Assembly (NCBI RefSeq): GCF_001649575.2
Contig: NC_051439.1
Span: 18,019,890 to 18,083,889 of the forward strand
Reading direction: 5' to 3'
DNA: 64,000 bases
From: Kryptolebias marmoratus
Taxonomy: Eukaryota; Chordata; Actinopteri; Cyprinodontiformes; Rivulidae
Within the stretch, counting starts at the first letter, position 1. The number at the start of each line of letters is the position of its first letter. Position numbers and translations under genes: made by a program. The notes under the pieces are model-generated. The model was not told the origin of the DNA and searched no databases. It saw nothing but the letters and a program-made list of their open reading frames with translations. Below are positions 1-22,059 of this stretch, piece by piece.

Positions 1-3000
1 ACAGAGCCGATATGACGTCCCTTCGACTCATGGCCAGCCAACCACACGATGACCATGTCTTCTATGTGGAGACTTATGGTGTCATAGAGAAGCTGACTTC
101 CAAATTTAGGGAAACCTTGTGTGGTAAGGATGATGATAATGGGAGTGCAGATATTCCGCTAGAAGTCAGAATTGATGATAACGGACTAGGCTTAAAAGGC
201 AGCCAAGACAGTAAAGGAATAAGGGACAATAACGGAAACAATGGTATGTCAGATCCATCCTTTTATTCTCACCTGTGATAATATGGGCAGCACCATAAAG
301 GGAATCTTCATTCTAAAGTTATAGAGACTTTTCTTTGGTTTTAAGAACAAGAGCAACATAACATTAGCAAATATTTTAACTGTAAATCTTGCAGAAAACT
401 TGTCCACTAACTGTTGTTGTTGCTCATGGTGTAAAAACAAAGAGGTATTAATGCAGTGAGCATTAAAGATGTGCAATAAGTTCCCCACTTATTACACACT
501 AACCAACTTAAAGAGGAGAACACTGATCCATTTCTGATAGAGCACTTTGAGTCACCTTGTGCTGAAAAGTGCTATATAAATAAATGTACCTACCTACCTA
601 CCTACAGCAAAATGAAGTTTCCATACTTTAAAATGTTTGAAACCTAATATGATGCTGTCTGTACACTTCACAGGAGCGTGCTGCTCTTAAATGACTGCAC
701 TGCATTTTGTGCTGCATGCCCTGTGCTTTGCTCAGTTAACCGAGGGCAAGCTTTGCAATTTGGGCTTCTGCAAACTCAGGAAAACATCAGCAGCTATTTA
801 TTATAACGATGAATGCAAAGAAAATGTTTTTAATGTAAATATTAGGAATGAAAAAAAAAATCATAAAAGTTTTATGATAATAATAATAATATAATGATAA
901 TTTTGCTTAGAATAAAACTCAGAATGTATATTTCACATTTTGTTTTATTTCTGCTAATAGGAAAGGAAAGATTTACAGCCAGTTCGACAGATCGAAGCAG
1001 CTCAAGCTAGTCATGCAATGTCCTTAATATGAAGGATGTTACATGCAGCAAACAGCCACATAAACTAAAACTCCTGCTGTTAAATATATTGAACTAAAAA
1101 AGTGAACTCTGTTTTCATGTAAACAACTTTTGTTGGATAGCAAGTGACTAAAGACATGAGATTGTTATATATAAAAACAACTCTTCTGCTCATTTTGTGA
1201 TTAGTTTCACTGTTTATTTGATTGCATGGATTATTTGTTGGAAAAGGTGCTCTGTGGTGTAAATTCGAAAGAACTGGACAGCTTGAATATTCATCTTTCT
1301 TCACAATAAATAAATACATAAATTGAAATACATAAACTCAAAATAAAATCCATTTAACTTGAATGCAGAGATCAAACAAACTAACCTGCATGTAGCAGAT
1401 TAACTAATTACTTACATATTAACGTAGAGATACGAGACAAATCGACTGACTTTACTTGACCTAAGCCAATCAGAAAACAAAGTGTTTCTTTTTAGGTTTG
1501 GATGCATGCACTCAGGGACACAATTGCCAGCATATTTGTGTCAACAGTGGCAACTCATACAACTGCAAATGTCACCCAGGTTATATCTTGAACCCTGACA
1601 AGAAAACCTGCTCACGTAAGTGTATTATTTATCTTCTTCAAATTACGACTTTTGCAAGTTAGCTGCTGTATTTTGGCAGAATCGTCTGAAGAACTCATTT
1701 GGAATTAGATGGAAAAGCCTTATTTAATGTAGAAATGTTTCTTTTCAGGTTCAGACGCTTGTGCCCAGGGACATGACTGCCAGCACATTTGTACCACCAG
1801 CGGTGACTCGTACGCCTGCGAGTGTCGAGCGGGATACGTGTTGAACGCAGACCAGAAAACCTGCTCACGTATGAACAGATTTTTTTCATAAATTAGTTTC
1901 CTTAGTTGTTTCAAATCAGGGTTAATGTCTTGGTTTTCACATCAAAAATAAAATTTTATGTCTGTTTGTGTCGCAGGGGATATTTGCAGACATCAAAACA
2001 TGCTCACATAAGAATACTACAGTCTTGTTTTACACCCTGTTTAGATGCTTCAAAATCAGAATTTGATTTAAAACCGTCGCACTGGTCAAACAGGGCACCT
2101 TTAGGACAAAACAAAATGTTAATGATGTCCTTAGGTGTCCCATACTGTACATAACATTGTGTGTCTTTTCAGGTTCTGATCCATGTTCCCATGAACATGA
2201 TTGCCAGCACATTTGTGAAAACAATGACGGCTCATATATCTGCAAGTGTCGAGTGGGATTTATGTTAAATGCAGACAAGAAAACATGCTCACGTAAGACA
2301 CACCTGTGATAACCCTGACTTGAAAGATTATAAGTGCTGTTTCATTTTATGGGTAAAAAAAAAGGCTAAAATATAAAGTATGTACTCGTGCCTGTCCAAA
2401 GCAGATATGGTAAATGTAATAATACAGGTTCAGACTTGTGTATTCAGCGAATAATGATTTTTACTTGTGCAAGTGTCATAAAGCAGTAAATGTTCAAAAG
2501 GATAAAAATTGCTAACAAGTTTTTAAATAGAATATATTTATTTGTGTTTGAAGATTTAAATCTTTTAATTTAATCTTTGTGGGTTGTTTTTGTTATTTCT
2601 CAGATTTGAAATTGTAAAATTGATTTCTAGACTTGCTGTCGGGGCTTTAAAGTACATAATATCTGTGACTGCAAATTACTTCATACGTTGCATTAAATTT
2701 GAATAAAACGTGACTCTTCCTTTTAGCTTCGGACCCATGTGCTCAGGGACATGACTGCCAACACATTTGTGTCAACAATGGTAACTCATACATCTGCAGA
2801 TGCCGAGAGGGATTTGTGTTGAATCCAGACCAGAAAACGTGCTCACGTAAGAACCTGGGCATTATGGGTTTACAACAAACACTGTAGGCTGTGTATAGAT
2901 GTGTAAAGTGTGTGCTTTGAAGATAGCTTCATAAAATGTGAGGAATGATATTTTAGAACAGAAAAAGCAAAAAGACTTGGTGAAGCATTGCAGTGTCATG

Positions 3001-6000
3001 TTAGTGCTATCATCTTTTGAATGAGCTGCAGCTTTGCATCTGGAAAGCTCAACCTACTGATGTTTAGATATTTCATATCACGTGATTTCTTTTCAGGTTC
3101 TGATCCATGTCAACATGGACATGATTGCCAACACATTTGTGTAAACAGTGGTAACTCTTACCGCTGCAAGTGTCGAGAGGGATATGTGTTAAATCCAGAT
3201 AAGAAAACGTGCTCACGTAAGTATTTTACTTTGGATGAGTCTTGGGTTTGTTTTATTTCCAGTGCTTCACTATTGTACATTAATTAACTGAACCTAGTAG
3301 ATAAGACAGTTTTATCTTCTCAGGTTCAGATGCATGTGGACAGAGGAATGACTGCCAACACATCTGTGTCAGCACTGGTGACTCGTATCTGTGTAAATGT
3401 AAAACAGGATACACGTTGAATGCTGACAGGAAAACTTGCTCAAGTAAGGATCCTCTTATCCGTCATCTGAGCATGTTAACGTTTTGCCTCAAGACAAATG
3501 AAAAAAAACCTTTGATTATTTACTTCATAAATAAGTTTTTTGAACAACAGTATCAGGCGTAGTGGTGTCTTGTTTCAGGATTGGACGTTTGTGCTCAGGG
3601 GCATGATTGTCAACACATGTGTGTAAACAGCGGGGATTCATACATCTGCAAGTGTCGAGTGGGATATGTATTGAACCCAGACCAGAAAACATGCTCGAGT
3701 AAGAATTTTGATTTTCAGCTTTCATATTGAACGTCTCTGGTATGAACCAGCAAATCAAACTATCTCCACAGAACCTCTTTTACAGGCTTTGGTAATATTT
3801 AAAGGTGATGGTTAAAAAAATATCTCTGATCGGTGAGCTTTTTATTTCCAGGTTCAGATGCGTGCGCTCAGAGACATGACTGCCAGCACATATGTGTCAA
3901 CAATGGGGCTTCATACATCTGCAAGTGCCGAACGGGATACATGCTTAACATGGATAAGAAAACATGCTCACGTAAGAAAACCTCCTTTCAAAACTGTTTC
4001 AGCTTTTTGAATATTCTTTGAGTCTCCTGTTATCTTACAATTGAATCCAAGAGCAGCTGACATGTTTTTATTGTGATTTTAAAATAGCTTCATTTTCCCA
4101 GAGAAATGGGGGTGCGCATATGTTCGTTTGTCTGCCTGTTAGCTAAATATCTCATAAACCAGATTATAGATTTTTAATGAAACTCTCAGAAAACAGTTAT
4201 GGAATCTATATCTATAACAGATTAACTTTTGGGGTCAGCCTGATTCAGAATGTCCATCACAGCTATTCGACCTTAGAAATTACAAAAATGACGGTAACAG
4301 TCATTTTTACAGATATTGAGCTAAATGTTTTGTGTTCTAGTAGCTGAAAGTCATCTTCATCACATATACCAAGCACTAACAGACCAATTTTTTTTAAACT
4401 TTGGCATGCAAAGAAACAGGCGATAGTCAGTCTTTCAAGAAATGGTACTTTCATCTTTTTTTTTTCTTTTTTGTTTATTTAGCGTAACTTTCAAAGTAAA
4501 AGACTATGAGTGTTTGCTGATTGAGTTAAATGAGCCAGTGTCTCCTTCCAGGTTGGGATGCATGTGCTCGGGGACATGACTGCCAGCATATTTGTCTCAA
4601 TAACGGTGATTCTTACAAGTGCAAGTGTCAAGAAGGATATGTGTTGAATACAGACCAGAAAACATGTTCACGTAAGAATATTTTGCTTTATTGCAGCATA
4701 AACATGACAAACACCCAGGTTTTTACTCTTATGTGACTTCTCATTGTCAACCAAAAAAAAAAAAAACAGTCTGGCACAAAGTTCTTGAAAGAATATAGTT
4801 AGTTGTCAAAAACTTAAAATCCATCAGGAAATCTACAGTGGACTATGTCTTTAATATTAAGAGTGAAACCAATGTGCTTGACTTCATCGGTGTCATCCCA
4901 GTATGTAAATGAAGACCATAAATGCAAAAGCACAGTTTTCTGCAGCCTTGAACAGTAAAAGACTTTTCAGTTCATCTGGTGGAATCACTGTAATAGGTTT
5001 TATGTATTTCTCTAGATTTAGATTATAATGTGTACCTGTAACTGAAAATACACAACATTTATGTATTTTCTTTTGCATTCCTCAGTTGTTGGAAAGTGTG
5101 CAGCTGACACTGACCAAGATCTCCAAGTCCAGCCTCATAAACTGGTCCTGCACAGAAGTCATGTAGATGCCATGTCATAGAAATTGTTTGGATTAAATTA
5201 TCCTCTTGAATGTTGGCTTTTAATGTGCTGTTGTAAAGTCATTTGTATATTTGAAATGAATTCATGTGAATTCGCATGTTATTATTCTATTTAGAGCTGA
5301 CATCTGTAAGTAGACTTACATAAGCACACTTAAATGATTACTTGGTTCAAATTACAGAATGTTTTTAGTTTAACTCTCCTTCTTTCGCACAAACAAATTT
5401 CTTGGATGTATATAATTTTTGTTAATTCACAAAATCTAATCTATATATGTTGTATTTTGAAATAACACGTTTGATTTTATCTAACACTGCTCTTTGACAT
5501 AAGAACATAAATCATCTGCTGCTTCTTCCAGTTAAACTGAAACAAGACATTAATGATAAAGAAACCTTAATGACTTTTTTTGTTTCAGAGGAAATGAGGA
5601 GTGAAATAAGAGAAGATGCCTGCATGTGTGAAGCTCAGATTGTGTTCCAGAAAAAAGTGCAGTCAGCCATTCAGGAGCTGAGCAGGAAACATATCCTTTT
5701 TTTGACATGAAAATAGTGGTAAAGGCTTTGTTTTTGTTTCACAGAATAATAAGTTTGCTTATAGGTACAGGAGTAGAATGCAGCCTTTATTAATGCACCT
5801 ATATCTGTTTTCTCTTTAAAGTCAAAATGTCTTTTTAAGGTTTTATAATGTGGTTGTTATGAGAGAAATATTTGTCATATAAAAATGATTATTTGGTGAT
5901 TATTAGTAATAAACAATAGTACCGTTGTTCTGATTAATGCCTTTAACAAGATGAAATCACTTTATTGCCTTGACTGATTGATCACTTGATGAACTTTCAG

Positions 6001-6038
6001 ACAAAGTGATACAAATTGGGGGCGATCTCCGACGTTAA
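1..6038 (+). CDS. matn3: Matrilin-3, 3' part (end of vWFA, nine EGF domains, coiled coil)
   Basis: Matrilins are secreted oligomeric adaptor proteins of cartilage matrix. Exons by splice signals and phase: 1-123 (end of vWFA, including [13 protein letters not shown], ending in Cys), nine EGF exons (1496-1615, 1749-1868, 2173-2292, 2727-2846, 3097-3216, 3324-3443, 3579-3698, 3852-3971, 4552-4671), then 5589-5690 and 5986-6038 (TAA). All junctions are phase 1, so the frame stays open for about 450 residues. Every EGF has six cysteines and a DCQH(I/M)C...GY.LN.D.KTCS pattern. Exon 5589-5690 carries the matrilin EDAC.CEA cysteine pair, expected to disulphide-link subunits before the trimerising coiled coil. 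Similarity and the tandem wdr35 neighbour point to matn3 rather than another matrilin. Human MATN3 has four EGFs, so nine is an expansion. The signal peptide and most of the vWFA domain lie before the window. Confidence 0.93.
124..243 (+). other. matn3: Possible in-frame exon extension (alternative donor) after the matn3 vWFA domain
   Basis: The donor expected from other matrilins is GTAAGG at 124, directly after the vWFA-terminal Cys. The reading frame stays open past it, and a second good donor, GTATGT, occurs at 244 in the same phase. Using it would insert 40 residues rich in Asp, Asn and Gly between vWFA and the first EGF domain. The sequence shows both donors; use of the second is inference. 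Confidence 0.35.
535..604 (+). repeat. 3' tail of a dispersed retroposon-like repeat
   Basis: Lies in the matn3 intron 124-1495. It contains GCACTTTGAGT followed by AAAGTGCTATATAAATAAA and ends in a short (TACC)n run. This resembles the common fish repeat tail of the form 'AAAGCGCTATATAAAT' plus simple repeat. A related tail occurs near 58140-58205. No other gene-like signal is visible in the rest of this 1.4-kb intron. Confidence 0.5.
1918..2007 (+). pseudogene. Decayed EGF exon (fossil) between matn3 EGF exons 2 and 3
   Basis: The stretch 1963-2007 matches the 3' half of the intact EGF exons (TGT.TGTCGC..GGATAT..., CAGAC..CAAAACATGCTCAC) but has a 7-nt deletion that shifts the frame. Its donor has become ATAAG instead of GTAAG. 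The 5' half (about 1918-1962) is only faintly recognisable after a possible AATCAG acceptor. It cannot encode an EGF domain and should be spliced out with the intron. Confidence 0.75.
2428..2485 (+). pseudogene. Decayed EGF exon (fossil) between matn3 EGF exons 3 and 4
   Basis: A preserved acceptor ATACAG is followed by GTTCAGACTTGTGTATTCAG, like the start of the intact EGF exons. After a large internal deletion comes TGCAAGTGTCATAAAG, the region of the fourth and fifth cysteines. The central DCQHIC segment is missing, the C-terminal part has no GY.LN...KTCS equivalent, and an in-frame stop follows. No donor remains. It is a partly deleted copy of the array unit. Confidence 0.72.
4105..4455 (+). 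repeat. Unclassified dispersed repeat, copy 1
   Basis: Lies in the intron before matn3 EGF exon 9. It is similar along most of its length to 42200-42520: shared stretches include TACAGATATTGAGCTA, GTAG.TGA.AGTCATC, TTTGGCATGCA and AATTAACTTT. It has no long ORF. The family is not identified; a non-autonomous transposable element is the likely explanation. Confidence 0.65.
5691..5985 (+). other. matn3: U12-type AT-AC intron in the matn3 coiled coil
   Basis: The intron starts ATATCCTTTT, the U12 AT-AC donor consensus, and ends ...GATCAC. TGCCTTGAC, a close match to the U12 branch site TTCCTTRAC, places the branch A 12 nt before the terminal AC. No GT donor would keep frame here. Joining 5690 to 5986 gives the expected coiled-coil end (AGG AAA C|TT GAT GAA, then TAA at 6036). 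A conserved AT-AC intron at this place is established for the matrilin family. A TTTCAG ending at 6000 would also be in frame, shortening the product by five residues. Confidence 0.9.
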
Positions 6039-7640
6039 GAACAGAAACGACATCAGGAGCCAACTTTCAATGCACCCTTTATTCTTGACAAGAGGATGTC
6101 ATGAAAAATCAACATCTTTTAATGTTAGAGTAAAAATTCACATGGTGCTACATTTTGATGCAATATGCTGGTGTTACTGATATTACTTTTCACAAAAAGT
6201 GGCATAAACTGTTGTAAATGTTTACACTAACTTATGTAAAATAATAAAACCACACTGTTTTCTGATGATAAATTTACTGCAACAGAAGTAATAAACCTTT
6301 CAGTTTCACTGTACAACACAAAGCCTTTATCCATTCACTTAATCTGTTATGCAACAAAAACATTCTTGTTGTCAGATTGCAAATTTGTACAAAAGACCAA
6401 AGTAAATCCCGATCAAACAGCTTTGTTACATCACATTGAATAACTGTGACCCATGACTTCTTGTGTTTCAGAAATTTGTTTTATCTGATTTGTTCACCTC
6501 AAACAGTTTAGGATTTACCAGGAAAAATAAATTCAGGAAGTTAAAGTTCAACTAGAATGCATTACTTAAAAGGCAGCAGTTAAGAGATGACTTCTTTTGT
6601 GTTTCTTTGTGTAACTCTATGTGCAATATACATTTTGGTACTATTCAATACGTTAATTTTTTTGTGTATTTCTATTGCAAAATGTGGCTGCACATGAAAA
6701 ATAAAAATGACTAAACTTTGAATTTGTCATGTCCCTGATCACACACCATTTGAAAGGTTAATAACATTATTAATAGCATAATACCTTAAACAATTTCTAG
6801 CAAGATTTTTCATGTTCAAATAATCATAAATGCTGAATAAAAACAAACTTTAAAGAAATGAATAAAAAAACATTGGGGCTTAGTTACAGATGTTCACTGA
6901 AAGATGCATATTTTCAAATTGTTAGGAAGGAAATTTATTTTAAAGAATGTGTAATACAAGTTCTTTCCAGAGATTGACTTTTACAACTTGAAATGAAGAA
7001 GAAATTATTAGAATCTGAGTTATTGTTTGTATTTGTTATTGTTATTATTAGTCTATATGATCACAGACAAATGAAACTTACAGTAAGGTGTATTAAAGAT
7101 GTATGCTCTCTTAGCTCAATTAATCATTTTTATGGTTATTAATTTTACTGAATAATTTTACCATACAAAGTTACTTCTATAAAACAATTTTTTGTAATTT
7201 TGCTTAAGTTCATTTGCTGCCACATCAGAATTACCAAGTTTGAGATAACAGCCTGCTCATTTTAAGTAACAATTACTTTCTTTTCTCAACACATATAATC
7301 ACACTGATTTATTTTAGATGTACTAAATAATTTGATTTAAAGCATTTTAAAGAAACAGTTTTTATCTTGAGATTCCAACTATTCTGCAGTCCCAGAAGAC
7401 TTACAAACGTATATGCAATAAAAAAGTATCTTAATGGTGATTTAATAGATTTAGAAGAGGGTATTTAGCCATTGTATAGAGACTACTTTGTATATAGTTA
7501 TCTAAAAAAGTGCCAGTTTTTTTTCAGACCAGGAGTTCCAATATTAAACCCAAATAATCCACACTGTTCAGAGAGAAAGCCAAAGTAATGCTTGCAAAAT
7601 GAATTTACAAGAAAAACTACAAATACCAGGAGGCACTCAT
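6039..7640. other. matn3 3' UTR and matn3-wdr35 intergenic region
   Basis: AT-rich DNA without a supported gene. The first part is presumably the matn3 3' UTR, with candidate poly(A) signals at 6243, 6290 and 6700. I see no RNA gene or mobile element in the remainder. Confidence 0.6.
6243..6248 (+). terminator. Candidate poly(A) signal of matn3
   Basis: AATAAA about 205 nt after the matn3 stop codon. Further AATAAA hexamers at 6290-6295 and 6700-6705 are equally possible ends. The choice cannot be made from sequence alone. Confidence 0.4.
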
Positions 7641-7648
7641 TTTCAATG

Positions 7649-7676
7649 CTTCCGGTTTACGGTTACCATGGGAGAC
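7649..7676 (+). promoter_or_regulatory. Putative wdr35 proximal promoter: ETS site plus RFX X-box
   Basis: CTTCCGGT (7649-7656) is the reverse complement of an ETS/GABP site. GTTACC-ATG-GGAGAC (7662-7676) fits the degenerate RFX X-box RYYNYY-N1-3-RRNRAC. They lie about 350 bp before the wdr35 ATG. RFX factors are known regulators of ciliary and IFT genes, which suits wdr35. Binding and the transcription start are inferred. Confidence 0.45.
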
Positions 7677-8022
7677 GGATGAAAGCTATAGCCTCGATTC
7701 ACCCAAATCTGGCAACGCAGAGTTCAGTGTCGTATTTAAACTATTTTGCAATGCGGTTACTATCATTATTATCTGTTGCGGTAGACAGCCTTTAAATGTT
7801 TAGGGTTATAAAAAGGATGAAGGAGTTTGACTTTGTTTTGGGAGATAAAAAACGGTAACTATGCTAAGCTAGGCTAACGCAAACAGCATTAGGCCTCGTG
7901 ATGTACATTGCAAACGTTTAAAAAAAAGAAAGACATTAGTTTTGTGCATTTATAAATTAAACTTATAGAATAGGCTGTAAAAAGTTAATCTTTGAGAACT
8001 TCGTTATCATTCAGCCATCACT

Positions 8023-20282
<12,260 letters not shown>

Positions 20283-21529
20283 CTATGTTTCACATAAAGG
20301 CTTGTTTCATATAAAGTATGTTGACACCTTTATTTGTAAACAGGCAGCTACGTGGTTTTAAATGATATTAGTGGCTAATGTATCAAACAACAGAATTTAT
20401 GTTCAGCTAGTGTTTTTGTCATCTTTTATTTGGTTTTAATCATTAAATAATTCTTGTAAAACACTTAAAATCAAACAACTTTGTAAGTATTTTACATTAA
20501 AGTTGGTAGCAAATAACCTGTCTAATTAAATGTACAGTTTGAAATATGTCTTTGCTGTTTGGTGCATTATTGAAGGCTATCTTTGTTGGAAAATATTCTG
20601 CCCTACTTTCAGCTTTTTTTTACCAAGAGCATCTTTTAAAACCAGCTTTAAATAAATAAGTAAAGTGAAAGAGTAAAAGTAAGACTTGCAGAAACTCTTC
20701 CATTCAGAAACCAGCAGTGTTAGTTCTGAGTAATAATTCCTACAGTGTTTGCTGTGCAGTGTTTGCTGTGCAGCGTATTCTGACGGGTTTTTGTGTCTCA
20801 CAGTTTCCATCTGCTGTCTGCTGCTTGGAAACTGAGTTTCTGCCTTTTTTCAGCATGTTTGTAAAGATGCTTTATGTGTGCCATATTTTCTCGTCTTAGG
20901 TATGCTGACATTCACCAAGAAATACTTTATACGGACTTTGACATTTTTTTTATTTTTTTTTTATTTACCTTGGATGAGGGGTTTCAGATTTTCATGAAGA
21001 TTTTATGCACCTTTCCATCAAGTCATTCTGGAGCCAATTTCTGACCTCCTGTTTGCAGTTTTGTTTTAAAACTAGTTGTCCATACCTACACTCAGTGCTT
21101 CATATCTACAGAAATGTTTCTGCGTGCATGTCTCTGATCACCAGCAGCTATTAACTTTTTAAACGTCACAGAATGGTTTAACTTTCTGCCCTTTCGTCTC
21201 TCATGCATCTTTACAGCTCTTCCGCAGACCGTAGGCTTCACTCTGCTGCATGAGCATAATGTCCAACGCAGTGCAGTTCACTTCCACAGCTTTGTGTAGT
21301 AAAACAATTTTACCAAAATGACTTATTTCAGATTTTTATCTGCACTTGGAGTTTAGCGAGCAGTCTTGTAAATGGAGAAGACGTCCGCAGTGCTCGCAAT
21401 TACGTTACGCAGAAAATTACACTCAAAAAAACTGTCATGTTAGGTTATATTTACCAGGGTGGACACCTTAAACAAACTGCAGCACTTTAAACTGGTGGCG
21501 CATTGGGCATTAATGTTTAAACATCTTCT
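20283..21529. other. wdr35 3' UTR and wdr35-kcns3 intergenic DNA
   Basis: No supported gene. Candidate wdr35 poly(A) signals ATTAAA occur at 20442 and 20496. A tandem GTGTTTGCTGTGCA duplication lies near 20745-20773. Otherwise AT-rich and featureless. Confidence 0.6.
20496..20501 (+). terminator. Candidate poly(A) signal of wdr35
   Basis: ATTAAA about 210 nt after the wdr35 stop. An earlier ATTAAA at 20442-20447 is an alternative. Confidence 0.35.
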
Positions 21530-21625
21530 GGAGGAGGATGTAGCAGCGTTTGAGAAGCTGCTCCGGACTCATAAACATCTGCGTCCACATTCTGGATGGA
21601 GACAAACACAGCTACACATGGTCAG
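21530..21625 (+). other. Candidate 5' UTR exon of kcns3
   Basis: The segment ends in GTCAG|GTGAGC, a strong donor, and a good acceptor TTTTTTATCTGCAG ends at 22010, 50 nt before the kcns3 ATG. A non-coding first exon spliced to a single coding exon would match the human KCNS3 layout. The 5' border is arbitrary, and no coding similarity is visible. Confidence 0.35.
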
Positions 21626-22059
21626 GTGAGCTAATGCTGACTCTTCCTTTTTATTTGTTTATTTATTTTTCACTTAACATCTGTCAGACACATTAAGAGT
21701 AATCGTATCAGCTGCTTTTATTTAAAACAATATTTAAATCTAATATAGATATAATACTGTTAAATGCATGCAATAGCTATAATACTGTATTTAAGGTAAA
21801 TTTGATACAAATATAAGACAATCTGACCCTGTATGTCAAAACCCATTATGTTATAAATTAGGAATCGCCTGTAAGTGATGCTGACACTCAGGGCGTCACA
21901 AGAGCCCCAGATGTAATTTGATGCTTGAAGTCACTGAAATTAAACTTTTAGATGTGATCAAATGACAGCAATATCCGAGGTGTGCTTATTTCAGTGTTTT
22001 TTATCTGCAGAAGAAGAGGTCTTTAGGATTTTCAGGAGGGATAAGTGAGCAGTTTTATC

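Larger units (their letters stand above)
1496..4671 (+). repeat. matn3: Tandem array of nine 120-nt EGF exons
   Basis: Nine intact copies of one exon unit lie in the same orientation. Each is exactly 120 nt and phase 1-1, so any copy can be gained, lost or skipped without shifting the frame. Flanks are also alike: acceptors are mostly TTTCAG before GTTC or GTTT, and donors are mostly CTCAC before GTAAG (CTCAA and CTCGA in copies 6 and 7). Spacing ranges from about 107 to 580 bp. This is a coding tandem duplication, not a CRISPR array. Confidence 0.92.

Noticed and set aside
1496..4671. Regularly sized, spaced repeats reminiscent of a CRISPR array
   Set aside because: Units are 120-nt EGF exons with splice sites and diverged sequence; spacers are introns of varied length.
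5086..5178. Open stretch after a CCTCAG acceptor that could follow EGF exon 9 in phase and ends in TAG
   Set aside because: It encodes nothing like a matrilin, while joining 4671 directly to 5589 gives the family coiled coil. An alternative terminal exon is possible but unsupported.
7592..7795. 67-codon plus-strand ORF before wdr35
   Set aside because: It covers the likely promoter motifs, resembles no protein family, and has no splice or conservation support.
22045..22059. Upstream in-frame extension of kcns3 beginning at GTG (22045)
   Set aside because: The codon is GTG. The ATG at 22060 gives MVYG, matching the family start.
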